Origin: Oscillospiraceae bacterium
GTDB taxonomy: Bacteria > Bacillota > Clostridia > Oscillospirales > CAG-272
NCBI GenBank assembly: GCA_015064885.1
Contig: SVRJ01000012.1
Span: forward strand, 1 to 50,588
Reading direction: 5' to 3'
Length of the DNA stretch: 50,588 bases
Position 1 is the first letter of the stretch; each line of letters begins with the position of its first letter. The notes under the pieces are model-generated. The model was given only the letters and a program-made list of their open reading frames with translations, made no database searches and was not told where the DNA came from. The position numbers and the translations under genes were made by a program. Below are positions 25,435 to 34,812 of the stretch, piece after piece.

Positions 25435-27666
25435 TTACATGCAGCCGTGGAAGGTCCTTGCGATGACCTCCTTTTGCTGTTCCTTCGAGAGCTTATGGAA
25501 GTTTACCGCATAGCCCGAGACTCTTATAGTGAGATTGGGGTATTTTTCGGGGTGGTCCATAGCGTCGATGAGCATTGCTCTGTCAAATACGTTTACGTTG
25601 AGGTGCTGGGCATCCTTTCTGAAGTAGCCGTCGATGATAGAGGAGAGGTTGGAGTATCTCGTCTCGTCGTCTCCTCCAAGTGCGGAGGGGATTATACAGA
25701 AGGTGTTCGAAATACCGTCCTTACACGTGCTGTAGGAGAGCTTTGCAACAGAGTTGAGAGAAGCGAGTGCGCCGTTTGCGTCTCTTCCGTGCATCGGGTT
25801 TGCACCGGGAGCGAAGGGCTCTCCGAGGCGTCTTCCGTCCGGGGTGTTACCCGTCTTCTTTCCGTACACGACGTTAGACGTTATCGTGAGTACGGAGAGG
25901 GTGTGCTCTGCGTTTCTGTAGGTGGGAATTTTCTTGAGCTCGGCAAAGAAGAGCTCTGTCTGCTTCTTCGCTATGCTGTCGACTCTGTCGTCGTCATTTC
26001 CGTATTTGGGGAAGTCTCCGACAGTTTCAAAATCTGTTATAAGTCCGGTCTCGTCTCTTATAACGCGTACCTTTGCGTATTTGATAGCCGAGAGAGAGTC
26101 TGCAAGCACCGAGAGTCCCGCAATTCCGAACGCCATGTATCTGTGCACGTCGGTGTCGTGAAGTGCCATCTGGACCTTTTCGTACGCGTACTTATCGTGC
26201 ATGAAGTGTATCATGTTCATTGCCTTTACGTATGTTTCGGCAAGATAGGGGCGGTAGCGGTCGATAAGGTTAAGGGTGGTATCAAAGTCAAGATACTCTC
26301 CCTCGAATCTTCCCATATCGGGGGCAACTCTGTCGCCGCTCTTTTCGTCGCGTCCGCCGTTAAGGCTGAGGAGAAGAAGCTTTACGAGATTTGCTCTCGC
26401 CCCGAAGAACTGCATGTCCTTTCCTATACGCATAGCCGAAACGCAGCATGCTATGGCGTAGTCGTCTCCGTAGGTCCTTCTCATGAGGTCGTCGTTCTCA
26501 TACTGGATAGAGTCTGTGTCGCAGGAGACCTTTGCCGCAAATCTCTTGAAGGGTGCGGGAAGCGAGGTGGACCAGAGGACTGTGAGGTTAGGCTCTGCCG
26601 AGGGGGAGAGGTTGTAGAGTGTGTTGAGGTATCTGAAGGTGGATTTTGTAACGAGGGTCCTTCCGTCCTCGCCCATGCCTCCGAGTGCCTCGGTTATCCA
26701 CATCGGGTCGCCGGCAAAGAGCTCGTTGTATTCGGGTGTACGGAGGTGTCGCGCCATACGGAGCTTCATTACGAAGTCGTCTACAAGCTCCTGTACGCCT
26801 TCTTCGGTGATAGCACCGCTCCGGAGGTCTCTTTCAAAATATACGTCAAGGAAGGTCGCCGTACGTCCGAGGCTCATTGCGGCACCGTTCTGTTCCTTTA
26901 TTGCACCGAGGTATCCGAAGTACAGCCACTGGACCGCTTCTCTCGAATCCTTTGCGGGTGCGGAAATATCAAAGCCGTAGATAGACGCCATTTCCTTGAG
27001 CTTTTCGAGGAAGGATATCTGCTTATATATTTCTTCGAGCAGTCTTACCTCCTCGTCCACAACAAAGCCCTCGGATATTCTGTCCTTATCAGCCTGCTTC
27101 TGTGCGATGAGGGCATCTATTCCGTAGAGGGCAACTCTGCGGTAGTCACCGATGATACGTCCTCTGCCGTAGGCGTCGGGGAGACCGGTTATTATACCCG
27201 AGTGTCTTGCCGCGCGGATAGCCTTGTTATAAACACGGAATACTCCGTCGTTGTGAGTGGTTCTGTAGGTGAACTCCTCTTCGATTTTGTCAGAGAGCTT
27301 GTATCCGTACGCCTGGCACGCCTTTCTCGTCATTTTGATACCTCCGAAGGGGTTTACGCCTCTTCTGAGGGGGGCGTCTGTCTGGAGGCCGACTATAAGC
27401 TCGTTTTCTTTGTCGAGGTAGCCGGGAGCGTATGCGGTGAGGGAGGTTACCGTTTCTGCGTCTACGTCAAGGACGCCTCCGTTTTCGGCTTCTTTCTTAA
27501 ATAGTGCCTGAAGCTTGTCCATGAGTGCGCTCGTGCGAGCGGTAGGTCCGCAGAGAAAGCTCTCGTCACCCTCGTACGGTGTATAGTTCTTTTGAATAAA
27601 GTCTCTTACGTCGATCTTTTCCTGCCATTTGCCGGGCACAAACCCGTTCCACTGTTCAAAATTCAT
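25435..27666 (-). CDS. pflB: Formate C-acetyltransferase (pyruvate formate-lyase)
   Basis: 743 aa. Catalytic Cys pair C407-C408 (AIACCVSAM) and the glycyl radical site RVSGYAV with G718, close to the C-terminus as usual. It converts pyruvate and CoA to acetyl-CoA and formate under anaerobic conditions and supplies formate for one-carbon folate reactions. AAGGAGT precedes ATG 27666. Controlled by a ZTP riboswitch. The protein family is certain; an authentic pyruvate enzyme and not a diol dehydratase is supported by length and by the CC pair. Confidence 0.96.
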   Translation of the reverse strand: MNFEQWNGFVPGKWQEKIDVRDFIQKNYTPYEGDESFLCGPTARTSALMDKLQALFKKEAENGGVLDVDAETVTSLTAYAPGYLDKENELIVGLQTDAPLRRGVNPFGGIKMTRKACQAYGYKLSDKIEEEFTYRTTHNDGVFRVYNKAIRAARHSGIITGLPDAYGRGRIIGDYRRVALYGIDALIAQKQADKDRISEGFVVDEEVRLLEEIYKQISFLEKLKEMASIYGFDISAPAKDSREAVQWLYFGYLGAIKEQNGAAMSLGRTATFLDVYFERDLRSGAITEEGVQELVDDFVMKLRMARHLRTPEYNELFAGDPMWITEALGGMGEDGRTLVTKSTFRYLNTLYNLSPSAEPNLTVLWSTSLPAPFKRFAAKVSCDTDSIQYENDDLMRRTYGDDYAIACCVSAMRIGKDMQFFGARANLVKLLLLSLNGGRDEKSGDRVAPDMGRFEGEYLDFDTTLNLIDRYRPYLAETYVKAMNMIHFMHDKYAYEKVQMALHDTDVHRYMAFGIAGLSVLADSLSAIKYAKVRVIRDETGLITDFETVGDFPKYGNDDDRVDSIAKKQTELFFAELKKIPTYRNAEHTLSVLTITSNVVYGKKTGNTPDGRRLGEPFAPGANPMHGRDANGALASLNSVAKLSYSTCKDGISNTFCIIPSALGGDDETRYSNLSSIIDGYFRKDAQHLNVNVFDRAMLIDAMDHPEKYPNLTIRVSGYAVNFHKLSKEQQKEVIARTFHGCM

Positions 27667-27696
27667 TATATTATCACTCCTTAAAGATTATTTTAC

Positions 27697-27815
27697 AAAA
27701 AGTAAAAGGGCAACATCCATACGGAGGTTGCCCAGACGGTCGGCTTGCTTTGCGGGGCTCACCGTAGTTGTCTACGACAGATATTCATCCGTTTACCGCC
27801 AGAGCATCCCGACTT
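27697..27815 (-). promoter_or_regulatory. ZTP (ZMP) riboswitch, pfl motif, with terminator
   Basis: On the minus strand the leader holds GCTCTGGCGGT, then GGTGAGCCCCG, and the conserved ACCGTCTGGGCA. GGCGGT can pair with ACCGTC as the known pseudoknot, and CGGG/GCTC pair with GAGC/CCCG as P1. The GGGCAAC of the aptamer end is also the 5' arm of a terminator (27733-27727 with 27714-27708) followed by TTTTACTTTTT. Ligand binding should block the terminator, turning on pflB when 10-formyl-THF is low. Confidence 0.92.
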
Positions 27816-27832
27816 TCTTCATTTACATATAT

Positions 27833-27861
27833 ATTATATCATAAAACTTAGCTTTTGTCAA
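27833..27861 (-). promoter_or_regulatory. Promoter of the riboswitch-pflBA operon
   Basis: Minus-strand TTGACA (27861-27856), 17-bp spacer, TATAAT (27838-27833). Confidence 0.88.
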
Positions 27862-27933
27862 TGTGATTTTTTAATAAAAAGAAGCATCTTACTTACGTTT
27901 TAATTGTTAGTCTGTGTGTAATATCTATCTTCG

Positions 27934-28026
27934 CTTTCCCTTCGAGGTAAGGTCAGACCGTAAGGGGAGAAAGTGAGGAAGTGACAGAGCTTTGGCGAAA
28001 ACGCAACCAAGAGAATAAAACCTCAC
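27934..28026. other. Intergenic stretch with two weak stems
   Basis: Between the pflB promoter and the last TIR gene I see only imperfect pairing: CTTTCCCTT (27934-27942) with AAGGGGAGAAAG (27962-27973), and GTGAGG (27973-27978) with CCTCAC (28021-28026). No gene is supported in 27862-28069. Confidence 0.35.
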
Positions 28027-28038
28027 CCGAAAGATAAT

Positions 28039-28063
28039 GCTCCGCACGGCAGACGTACGGAGC
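28039..28063 (-). terminator. Probable terminator of the TIR gene cluster
   Basis: GCTCCGTACG/CGTGCGGAGC stem (28063-28054/28048-28039) 6 bp after the last stop. The U-run is weak (ATTATCTTT), so efficiency is unsure. Confidence 0.5.
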
Positions 28064-28069
28064 AAACGG

Positions 28070-31000
28070 TTATTTTTTGCGGCACCTTTCGATGTCGGTG
28101 TTTACACTTTCGTGACCCTTTTCCAAAGCCTTGTAATAGAAGGAAAGAGCAGTGCTGTAGTTTATGGCAACGCCTCTTCCAAACTCATAGCAAAGCCCGA
28201 GATTTCGCAAAGCGTACTTGTTGCCAAGGTCCGCGCTCTTTTTGTACCACTGATAAGCGGCGGAAAGATCCTTTGCGGTTCCGTTTCCGGTCTCATAGCA
28301 AATACCGACGCTGCACTGAGCCGAAGCGTGACCCTGCTCGGCAGCCTTTTTGTACCACTTGAAAGCCTCGTTCATGTTCTTTATTACGCCCTTTGCGTAT
28401 TCGTAGCAGCTTCCGAGATTGTACTGCCCGTATCGGTCACCGCGGTCGGCAGCAAGCCTATACCACTTGATAGCCTCGTTTATATCTTTTGCGGTCGCCT
28501 TTCCGTTCTCGTAACAAACACCGAGAGAATTCTGCGCGCCGGCATTTCCTTGTTCGGCAGCGAGCTTGTAGTATCTGAAAGCCTCTCCGATGTTCTTTTC
28601 TGTTCCGATCCCGTATTCATAGCATACGGCAAGACACTTCTGGGCAAGAGCGTAATTCTGGTCTGCGGAAGCCTTGTAGCATTTGAAAGCCTCGTAGACG
28701 TTCTTCTGTACGCCGTTTCCGCCCTCGTAGCAAAGACCGAGACTGCACTGCGCGTAAGAGTAGCCCTGATCGGCAGACTTTTTGTACCACTTGAAAGCCT
28801 CGTTCATATTTTTTGCTACGCCCTTTGCATATTCGTAGCAGTTTCCGAGATTGTATTGCGCATATCGGTCACCCTGATCGGCTGCCAGCCTGTACAGCCG
28901 GGTAGCCTCGTTCAGATCCTTTGTAACACCCTCGCCGCGCTCATAGCAAATACCGAGAGAATTCTGCGCGTCGGAGTTGCCTTTGTCAACAGCTTTTTTG
29001 AGCCACTTTACCGCCTCTACGAGATCCTTACCTGTTCCGATCCCGTATTTGAAGCAGGTACCGAGACACTTCTCGGCAAGAGCGTTGCCCTGTTCTGCGG
29101 CTTTTTTGTACCATCTGAAAGCCTCGGCAGTGTCCTTTTGAATACCGGTGCCGTTTTCATAGCAGATACCGAGATTGCACTGTGAAACGGCGTATCCGTT
29201 TTCGGCAGCCTTCCTGTACCACCTTACAGCCTCGCTAGCGTCCTTTTGAACCCCCTTGCCGCGCTCATAGCATAAGCCGACACGGTTCAGCGCATCATTG
29301 TAGCCCTGCTCGGCAGACTTTTTGTACCACTTGAAAGCCTCGCTCAGATCCTTTGCTACACCCTTTTCGAATTCGTAGCAGAGACCGAGATTGTTCTGTG
29401 CAACGGCAAGCCCCTGCTCGGCAGCCTTTTTGTAGAACAAGAAACACTTTTCGCGGTCCTTGCCGACACCCTTTCCGAGCTCGTAGCAGTAGCCTACAAA
29501 GTTCAGAGCCCTCGCGTGGCCGAGAGCGGCGGCACGGCTGAGGATCTCAAACGCGCGAGTCTGATCTACAGCTACACCGTTTTTTCCGTAAAAATAATTG
29601 CACCCGTCCTCATATAGCTTGTCGGGATCCTCGCGCTTTGCAGAGGAAAACCCGGTCGCTGCCTCGGGATCGAAAATGACGTCCGCATATCCGCCCACCT
29701 GCCTGATAGAGGAAGCGAGCCTTTCGGCATCCTCTCTTGAAATATTCGAAGCCACCCGGACGGGAGCTTTCTCAACAAGCTCCTTTGCGTCCTTGAGAGA
29801 GAGCCCGGAAAATTCACGAACCACCTTTATGACCTTAAGAACAGAGCTGCCGCAGGATGTAAGAAACACCCCGGCAAAACCGTCCTTCGGAGGTGAATTG
29901 GGTATCTCGGGAGAGAAGATGCGGTCGTTCGGCTTTTGTGCGTTCATCCTGTTCTCAAGCTCGCGAAGCTTTTTCGTAAGCTCGTATTCGGAGCGAGATG
30001 AAACGAACTCGTTCTTTCCGCACGCGTTGCAGAATTTTGAGGACAGAGGATTCTCGGAGCCGCAGAATGCGCAGATCTTGGAGGAGTCGCGAAGGAGATT
30101 TCCGCACGTATTGCATACGCTTGCACCGATCGGATTCTCACTGCCGCAAACAGGACAGAAGGTCACCTGCTTTGTCGGAGCGGTGTCCTTTTTCGGCTCC
30201 TCCTCGATCTCATCTTCAAAATTATATATTCTGTCAACTATCTCCTCGGGAGAGTAAGCGTATTCAAGCCCGGAGAAAAACTCGGAAACTACCTTTTCGG
30301 CATACGCCTGAGAGACCTTGTTGTCTATTCTGTACTCTACTCTGTTCATCTTGTAACGGGAGGGAAGAGTAAGATAGTTTCTTCTGTGCTCAGCGGGAGC
30401 GTTCAGAAGGTCGCATGTCTTTATGTGCTTCAGCTCTACCTTCAGCGCGTCACAGCCCATGCTCCTCGAATTTGCCGAAGAAACGAAGACCACACACCTG
30501 CAGTTGTCAATAGCCTCGCAGATAGCCGCCTCGTAGTTCTGCCTTGCCCCGCGCCCGTGTCTGAGGTTTCTCGCCGCAACAAAGCAGTCGAGCCCGTTCG
30601 ATTCAAGGAAGTATACCAGCTTCTCGACCTCTCGCATGTCCGCACTCGAATAAGCGACGAAAACGTCTCTCGGCACCGCCGTCTCGTACATTCCCGAGTT
30701 GACCTTCTCCATCTCGTTTGAAATGAGGGTGGAAAATTCCTCGAACCTCGACATATCCGTTCCCTTGTAAGCCCTCTCCACAAGATTCTGAAGAGGGAGG
30801 GCGTACTCCGAGCGCATCGACTTTATTACGTGAGAGACTATCCCCTCAACAAGAGAAAGATCGCTCTGCGCGTCGATAGAGCTTATTGCGTCGCATATCT
30901 CCTGAGGTGAGGAACAGTTCGCCGTATAATAAAAGCTCGCCATAACGTCGTCGGGCAGATACTCCTTTATTCTCTCACATATGCGGCAGATCTTTAAGCT

Positions 31001-31216
31001 GTCGGTGTACTTTTCGCTCACCGCATCATAGAGATTGCGCCTGAGATTTGCCACCTGCTCTATCTTGCTCTCACTCAGCAGAGCGCGGAGAAGAGCCTCG
31101 CTCTCATCCCTGACACTCTTGTCGCTGTATGTATTTCTACAGTAATTACATTCCCACGTGTATGCGTCTCTCTGAAAAAGAGGAGCTCCGCAGGTCTTGC
31201 AGAATCTTACGTTCAT
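28070..31216 (-). CDS. TIR-Sel1 protein C, with L7/L12 C-terminal-like domain
   Basis: 1048 aa. Domain order: N-terminal zinc ribbon (C6, C9, C23, C26); helical region (35-180); TIR_2 domain (183-300: DVFVAYSSADMREVE, CFVAARNLRHGRGA, FVSSANSRSM) with the putative NADase Glu at E261; two zinc ribbons (354-371 and 382-399); a segment at about 447-515 (LKVIKVVREFSGLSLKDAKELVEKAPV, DAERLASSIRQVGGYADV) that matches the ribosomal L7/L12 C-terminal domain; then about 14 Sel1-type repeats of 36 residues (530-1040). No signal peptide or membrane span. AAAGGA precedes ATG 31216. Third gene of the cluster, 35 bp after gene B. NAD cleavage is inferred from the family only. Confidence 0.88.
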   Translation of the reverse strand: MNVRFCKTCGAPLFQRDAYTWECNYCRNTYSDKSVRDESEALLRALLSESKIEQVANLRRNLYDAVSEKYTDSLKICRICERIKEYLPDDVMASFYYTANCSSPQEICDAISSIDAQSDLSLVEGIVSHVIKSMRSEYALPLQNLVERAYKGTDMSRFEEFSTLISNEMEKVNSGMYETAVPRDVFVAYSSADMREVEKLVYFLESNGLDCFVAARNLRHGRGARQNYEAAICEAIDNCRCVVFVSSANSRSMGCDALKVELKHIKTCDLLNAPAEHRRNYLTLPSRYKMNRVEYRIDNKVSQAYAEKVVSEFFSGLEYAYSPEEIVDRIYNFEDEIEEEPKKDTAPTKQVTFCPVCGSENPIGASVCNTCGNLLRDSSKICAFCGSENPLSSKFCNACGKNEFVSSRSEYELTKKLRELENRMNAQKPNDRIFSPEIPNSPPKDGFAGVFLTSCGSSVLKVIKVVREFSGLSLKDAKELVEKAPVRVASNISREDAERLASSIRQVGGYADVIFDPEAATGFSSAKREDPDKLYEDGCNYFYGKNGVAVDQTRAFEILSRAAALGHARALNFVGYCYELGKGVGKDREKCFLFYKKAAEQGLAVAQNNLGLCYEFEKGVAKDLSEAFKWYKKSAEQGYNDALNRVGLCYERGKGVQKDASEAVRWYRKAAENGYAVSQCNLGICYENGTGIQKDTAEAFRWYKKAAEQGNALAEKCLGTCFKYGIGTGKDLVEAVKWLKKAVDKGNSDAQNSLGICYERGEGVTKDLNEATRLYRLAADQGDRYAQYNLGNCYEYAKGVAKNMNEAFKWYKKSADQGYSYAQCSLGLCYEGGNGVQKNVYEAFKCYKASADQNYALAQKCLAVCYEYGIGTEKNIGEAFRYYKLAAEQGNAGAQNSLGVCYENGKATAKDINEAIKWYRLAADRGDRYGQYNLGSCYEYAKGVIKNMNEAFKWYKKAAEQGHASAQCSVGICYETGNGTAKDLSAAYQWYKKSADLGNKYALRNLGLCYEFGRGVAINYSTALSFYYKALEKGHESVNTDIERCRKK

Positions 31217-31251
31217 TTTTTATTTTTCCTTTGAAAATTATTTGTGAAGCT

Positions 31252-34200
31252 TTATCTGTAGTCCTTAGGCTTTCCGCATACAGAACACTTCTTTGAGAAA
31301 AGCCCGACGAATCTTCCGCCGCAGTGCTGGCAAACACCGTCAAGACGGAATTCTGTCATCCTGCGTGCCTTTTCGTCCTCTTCCTTTTTTATGGCTGCCT
31401 GTACCCGCAAAAGAGATACCTTCGCGGCAGAATGACCTTGGCTTGCCGCAAGATTGTACCATTTTTCGGCCGAGTACAGATCACGTTGGGAGAAAAGATT
31501 ACTTTCATAGTAACAGCCGCACTCGTACTGCGCGCCTGCGTGCCCTTGATTTGCCGCCTTCTCAAGCCACAGATAGCCCTCGGCATGATTTCTTATATGC
31601 ACGTCATCACAGTGCATATAAAATAATCCGCGCTCATATTGATCATCGGCGTTTCCGTTGTCACCCGTCCGCTTATACAGTAAGTGCTTCGCGAGTATTT
31701 CGTTTTCGCGCTTCTTCTCCTCGGCGGCGCGCTGCTTTTGCGCCTCAAGAGCCTCGGAGGACTTAATTGCCGCATCTACTCTGCGAATACCCTCTTCCGC
31801 CCTTGCGCTTACAGCTTCCTGCTTTGAGGAACGGGCGAGCAGATAAAGCTCTCTTGCCTTTTTGAGATCCTTTTCCGTACCGCTTCCTTTTTCGTAACAG
31901 TCGGCAAGATTGCACTGAGCGGAGGCTATACCGCCGTCTGCAGCCTTCTTGTACCGCTTTACCGCTTCCTTGAGATCTTTTTCTACACCCTCACCGTTGT
32001 GGTAGCATACACCGAGAGCATTTTCCGCGTACGAGTAACCCATCTCGGCAGAGAGCTTGTAGAAAGAGAACGCCTTTTTGAGATCCTTTTCGGTGCCAAT
32101 GCCCTTCTTGAAGCACCAGCCGAGAGCGTAGGTGGCGGGAGCATAGCCCGCGTCAGAGCTCTTTTTGTACCATTCAAATGCGAGCGCGGGATCCTTTTTT
32201 CTTTCGTTGCGCCCGTTTTCGTAGTCGTATCCGAGATCGTACATGTCGCTCGGAGTCATTTGCGTAAAGTTGAGCGAAACACCGTCGGGAAGCTCGTGCT
32301 CTTCAAGGCCCAGGATCTCCCACTCGTCGATATCTCCGTCAAAGGTTATCTCAGCGAGAGAATCGCACAGAAGAAACGCGTTTTCTCCGATAGCGTAAAC
32401 GCTTCCGGGAATATATATTTTTTTAAGCCCGTCGCATCCGATAAAAGCCTCCGCGCCTATGCTTCTCAGCCCGTCGGGAAGAACTATTTCCCCGAGAGCG
32501 TCACAGAAGGAGAACGCCGCCTGCCCTATCGAGGTTATTCCGACAGGAATCGATACGCGCTTCATCGTCTTGCAGTTGGTAAAAGCACATTCGCCTATCA
32601 CGCTTACGGCTTTGCCGTTATGCGAGTCGGGAATCACTACCTCCTCGGGACACGAGCAGTCGTAGCTCATGGCAATTGAAAGGGTACCGTCTTTGCGGTT
32701 TTCGACCTTTTCCTTTGCCTTGTATTCTTCTTTTATGCGTACGCAGTAGCTTCCGTCGGTAAGAAGCTCAAATTCAAATATGCCGTCGCCTCCGGAGGCT
32801 TTGCCGGAGTCCGAAAGAGCCTCGTTTATCCTATCAATAGCCGAAGCAGCCCTCTCACGAAGCTCAGTATCTCCCGAGAGAAGCACCTTTTCGTACATTT
32901 CCTTTGCCTTTTTCAGATCGGCATTGGTTCCTTCACCGTTCTGATAGCATACACCGAGGTTAAAAAACGACTCAACGTATCCGCCGTAGGCAGACCTCTG
33001 CCACCACTCGAATGCCAGACCGTCGTCTTTTTCTACACCGATACCGCTGTGATAGCAAAGAGCGACGTTTGCCTGTGACTTTGCATGCCCTTGCTCGGCA
33101 GCCCTTCTCCACCAGCCGAAAGCCTTTTCGTCATCCTTTTTTGTACCGGCACTGTTGTAGTAACAAATGCCGAGAGAGCACTGCGCGTTTGCGTTGCCCG
33201 AAACTGCAGCCTTCTCCCACCACTCGAATGCCTTTGCCTTGTCCATGACAGTCCCGTGACCTTTGCTGTAGCATATGGCGAGATTAGACTGCGCCTTTGC
33301 AAGACCCTGCTCAGAGGCCATTCTCCAATAGGTGAAAGCCCTCGAATAATCCTTTTCGGTACCGATCCCGTTGTAATAGCAGAAGCCGAGCTTGTTCTGT
33401 GCCTCGGCATGTCCCCTGTCAGCCGCCTCGGTGTAAAGACCTACAGCCCTTTGCGGATCCTTTTCTTTTCCGCCGGTGCCCGAGTAACAGTCCTCGGCAA
33501 GGCGGAATATCTCCTCGGTGCTTTTTGCTCGGTCTCTTTGCGGTGTATCCGGCTCTGCCGATCTCACCCTGCTCTCAAGCTCGCGGAGCTTTTTCGTAAG
33601 CTCGTATTCCGCACGTGAGGAAACGAAGTCTCTGTGACCGCACTCGGAGCAGAATTTTGCCCCGGCACTGTTTTCGCTTCCGCAAGCGGCACACAGCTTG
33701 CTTCTTGTGCTTTCGAGCGAGAGGGAAGACTCGCCCGTATCTATTGCAGACGCGCGTGAGAGCTGCTCTATTATGCGTGAGGCGACCTCGTCCGCAGAGT
33801 AAGCGTACTCACAGCCGTCGAAAAATTCCTTGACCGCAAGATCGGCGGCGTTCGGCATATCGCTCTCCGAAATACGTAGCTCCACGCGAGCCTTCTTGTA
33901 TCTCTGCGGCATGGAAAGATAATCCTGCTTGTATTCGTAGGGAGCGTTGCTTATATCCGATTGCTTTACGAAAGGAAGCTCGAGCTTCAGCGCGTCGCAC
34001 GAAAAGCTCCTCGAGTTTTTTGTCGAGACGAAAACTATCGACCTGCAGCTTGAAATAGCCTCCCTTATTGCCGAATTGTAGTTCTGCACCGCACCTCTGC
34101 CGTGACGGAGATTGCGCGCGGCAACAAAGCAGGAAAGCCCGCTTGACTCAAGTGCCGAAACGAGGGGATATACGTGCTCCATGTCCTTTCCCGAATAAGC

Positions 34201-34761
34201 CACGAAAACGTCTCTCGTGAGCCCCGTCTCGTATATTCCGCAGTTCTCCTTTTCAGCCTCCTTTGAAAGAAGAGTGTTGAGCTCGTTGAGCTTCGGCAGA
34301 TCGCGCCCCCTGTATGCGCGCTCTATAAGACCCGCAAGAGGGAGATGATATTCAGAGCAAAAGGACCTGAGCAAAAAGCCGATAATACCGTCAATATATT
34401 CCGCGTGCTTATCCGTGTCGATAAGATTCACGTATTCGGCTATCCTCTTTTCGTTCTCTCTGTTCGCAACGTAGTAGAAGTCAGCCATAAAATCATCCGG
34501 CAAAAAAGCCTTTATGGCAGAGCATATGCGGCATATCTCCTCGCTGTCCGTGTACTCCGCATTCAAAGCGTCGTAGAGATTGCGCCTGAGATTTGCCACC
34601 TGCTCTATCTTGCTCTCGCTCAGCAGTGCACGGAGAAGAGCCTCGCTCTCCTCGATGACACTCTTGTCGCTGTATGTATTTCTACAGTAATTACATTCCC
34701 ACGTGTATGCGTCTCTCCGAAGAAGAGGAGCACCGCAGGTCTTGCAGAATCTTACGTCCAT
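31252..34761 (-). CDS. TIR-Sel1 protein B, with BspA-like leucine-rich block
   Basis: 1169 aa. N-terminal zinc ribbon (C6, C9, C23, C26), helical region, TIR_2 domain (183-300; DVFVAYSGKDMEHVY; E261 in LKLELPF), one zinc ribbon (357-374), a first Sel1 array (about 415-640), then an LRR_5/BspA-type block (about 705-835: SIPVGITSIGQAAFSFCDAL, VLPDGLRSIGAEAFIGCDGL), a second Sel1 array (840-1000), a short coiled coil (about 1010-1040), two more Sel1 units and a C-terminal zinc ribbon (CQHCGG...CSVCGKP). Cytoplasmic by sequence. Only one central ribbon is kept against two in A and C. 51 bp after gene A. Confidence 0.88.
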   Translation of the reverse strand: MDVRFCKTCGAPLLRRDAYTWECNYCRNTYSDKSVIEESEALLRALLSESKIEQVANLRRNLYDALNAEYTDSEEICRICSAIKAFLPDDFMADFYYVANRENEKRIAEYVNLIDTDKHAEYIDGIIGFLLRSFCSEYHLPLAGLIERAYRGRDLPKLNELNTLLSKEAEKENCGIYETGLTRDVFVAYSGKDMEHVYPLVSALESSGLSCFVAARNLRHGRGAVQNYNSAIREAISSCRSIVFVSTKNSRSFSCDALKLELPFVKQSDISNAPYEYKQDYLSMPQRYKKARVELRISESDMPNAADLAVKEFFDGCEYAYSADEVASRIIEQLSRASAIDTGESSLSLESTRSKLCAACGSENSAGAKFCSECGHRDFVSSRAEYELTKKLRELESRVRSAEPDTPQRDRAKSTEEIFRLAEDCYSGTGGKEKDPQRAVGLYTEAADRGHAEAQNKLGFCYYNGIGTEKDYSRAFTYWRMASEQGLAKAQSNLAICYSKGHGTVMDKAKAFEWWEKAAVSGNANAQCSLGICYYNSAGTKKDDEKAFGWWRRAAEQGHAKSQANVALCYHSGIGVEKDDGLAFEWWQRSAYGGYVESFFNLGVCYQNGEGTNADLKKAKEMYEKVLLSGDTELRERAASAIDRINEALSDSGKASGGDGIFEFELLTDGSYCVRIKEEYKAKEKVENRKDGTLSIAMSYDCSCPEEVVIPDSHNGKAVSVIGECAFTNCKTMKRVSIPVGITSIGQAAFSFCDALGEIVLPDGLRSIGAEAFIGCDGLKKIYIPGSVYAIGENAFLLCDSLAEITFDGDIDEWEILGLEEHELPDGVSLNFTQMTPSDMYDLGYDYENGRNERKKDPALAFEWYKKSSDAGYAPATYALGWCFKKGIGTEKDLKKAFSFYKLSAEMGYSYAENALGVCYHNGEGVEKDLKEAVKRYKKAADGGIASAQCNLADCYEKGSGTEKDLKKARELYLLARSSKQEAVSARAEEGIRRVDAAIKSSEALEAQKQRAAEEKKRENEILAKHLLYKRTGDNGNADDQYERGLFYMHCDDVHIRNHAEGYLWLEKAANQGHAGAQYECGCYYESNLFSQRDLYSAEKWYNLAASQGHSAAKVSLLRVQAAIKKEEDEKARRMTEFRLDGVCQHCGGRFVGLFSKKCSVCGKPKDYR

Positions 34762-34812
34762 CTTTTTAAAATCCTTTGTTGTTGCCCTTATGCAGATATT
34801 ACTGCGGAAGGC

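Noticed and set aside
25447-27504. 685-codon open frame opposite pflB
   Set aside because: It is a codon-bias shadow of pflB: composition is rich in Val, Cys, Ser and Gly, there is no ribosome site, and pflB is unmistakable on the other strand.
28300-33500. Regular ~108-bp periodicity that could be taken for a CRISPR or DNA tandem repeat
   Set aside because: The period equals the 36-residue Sel1 repeat; units are diverged and in frame. No CRISPR repeat-spacer pattern or cas gene is present.
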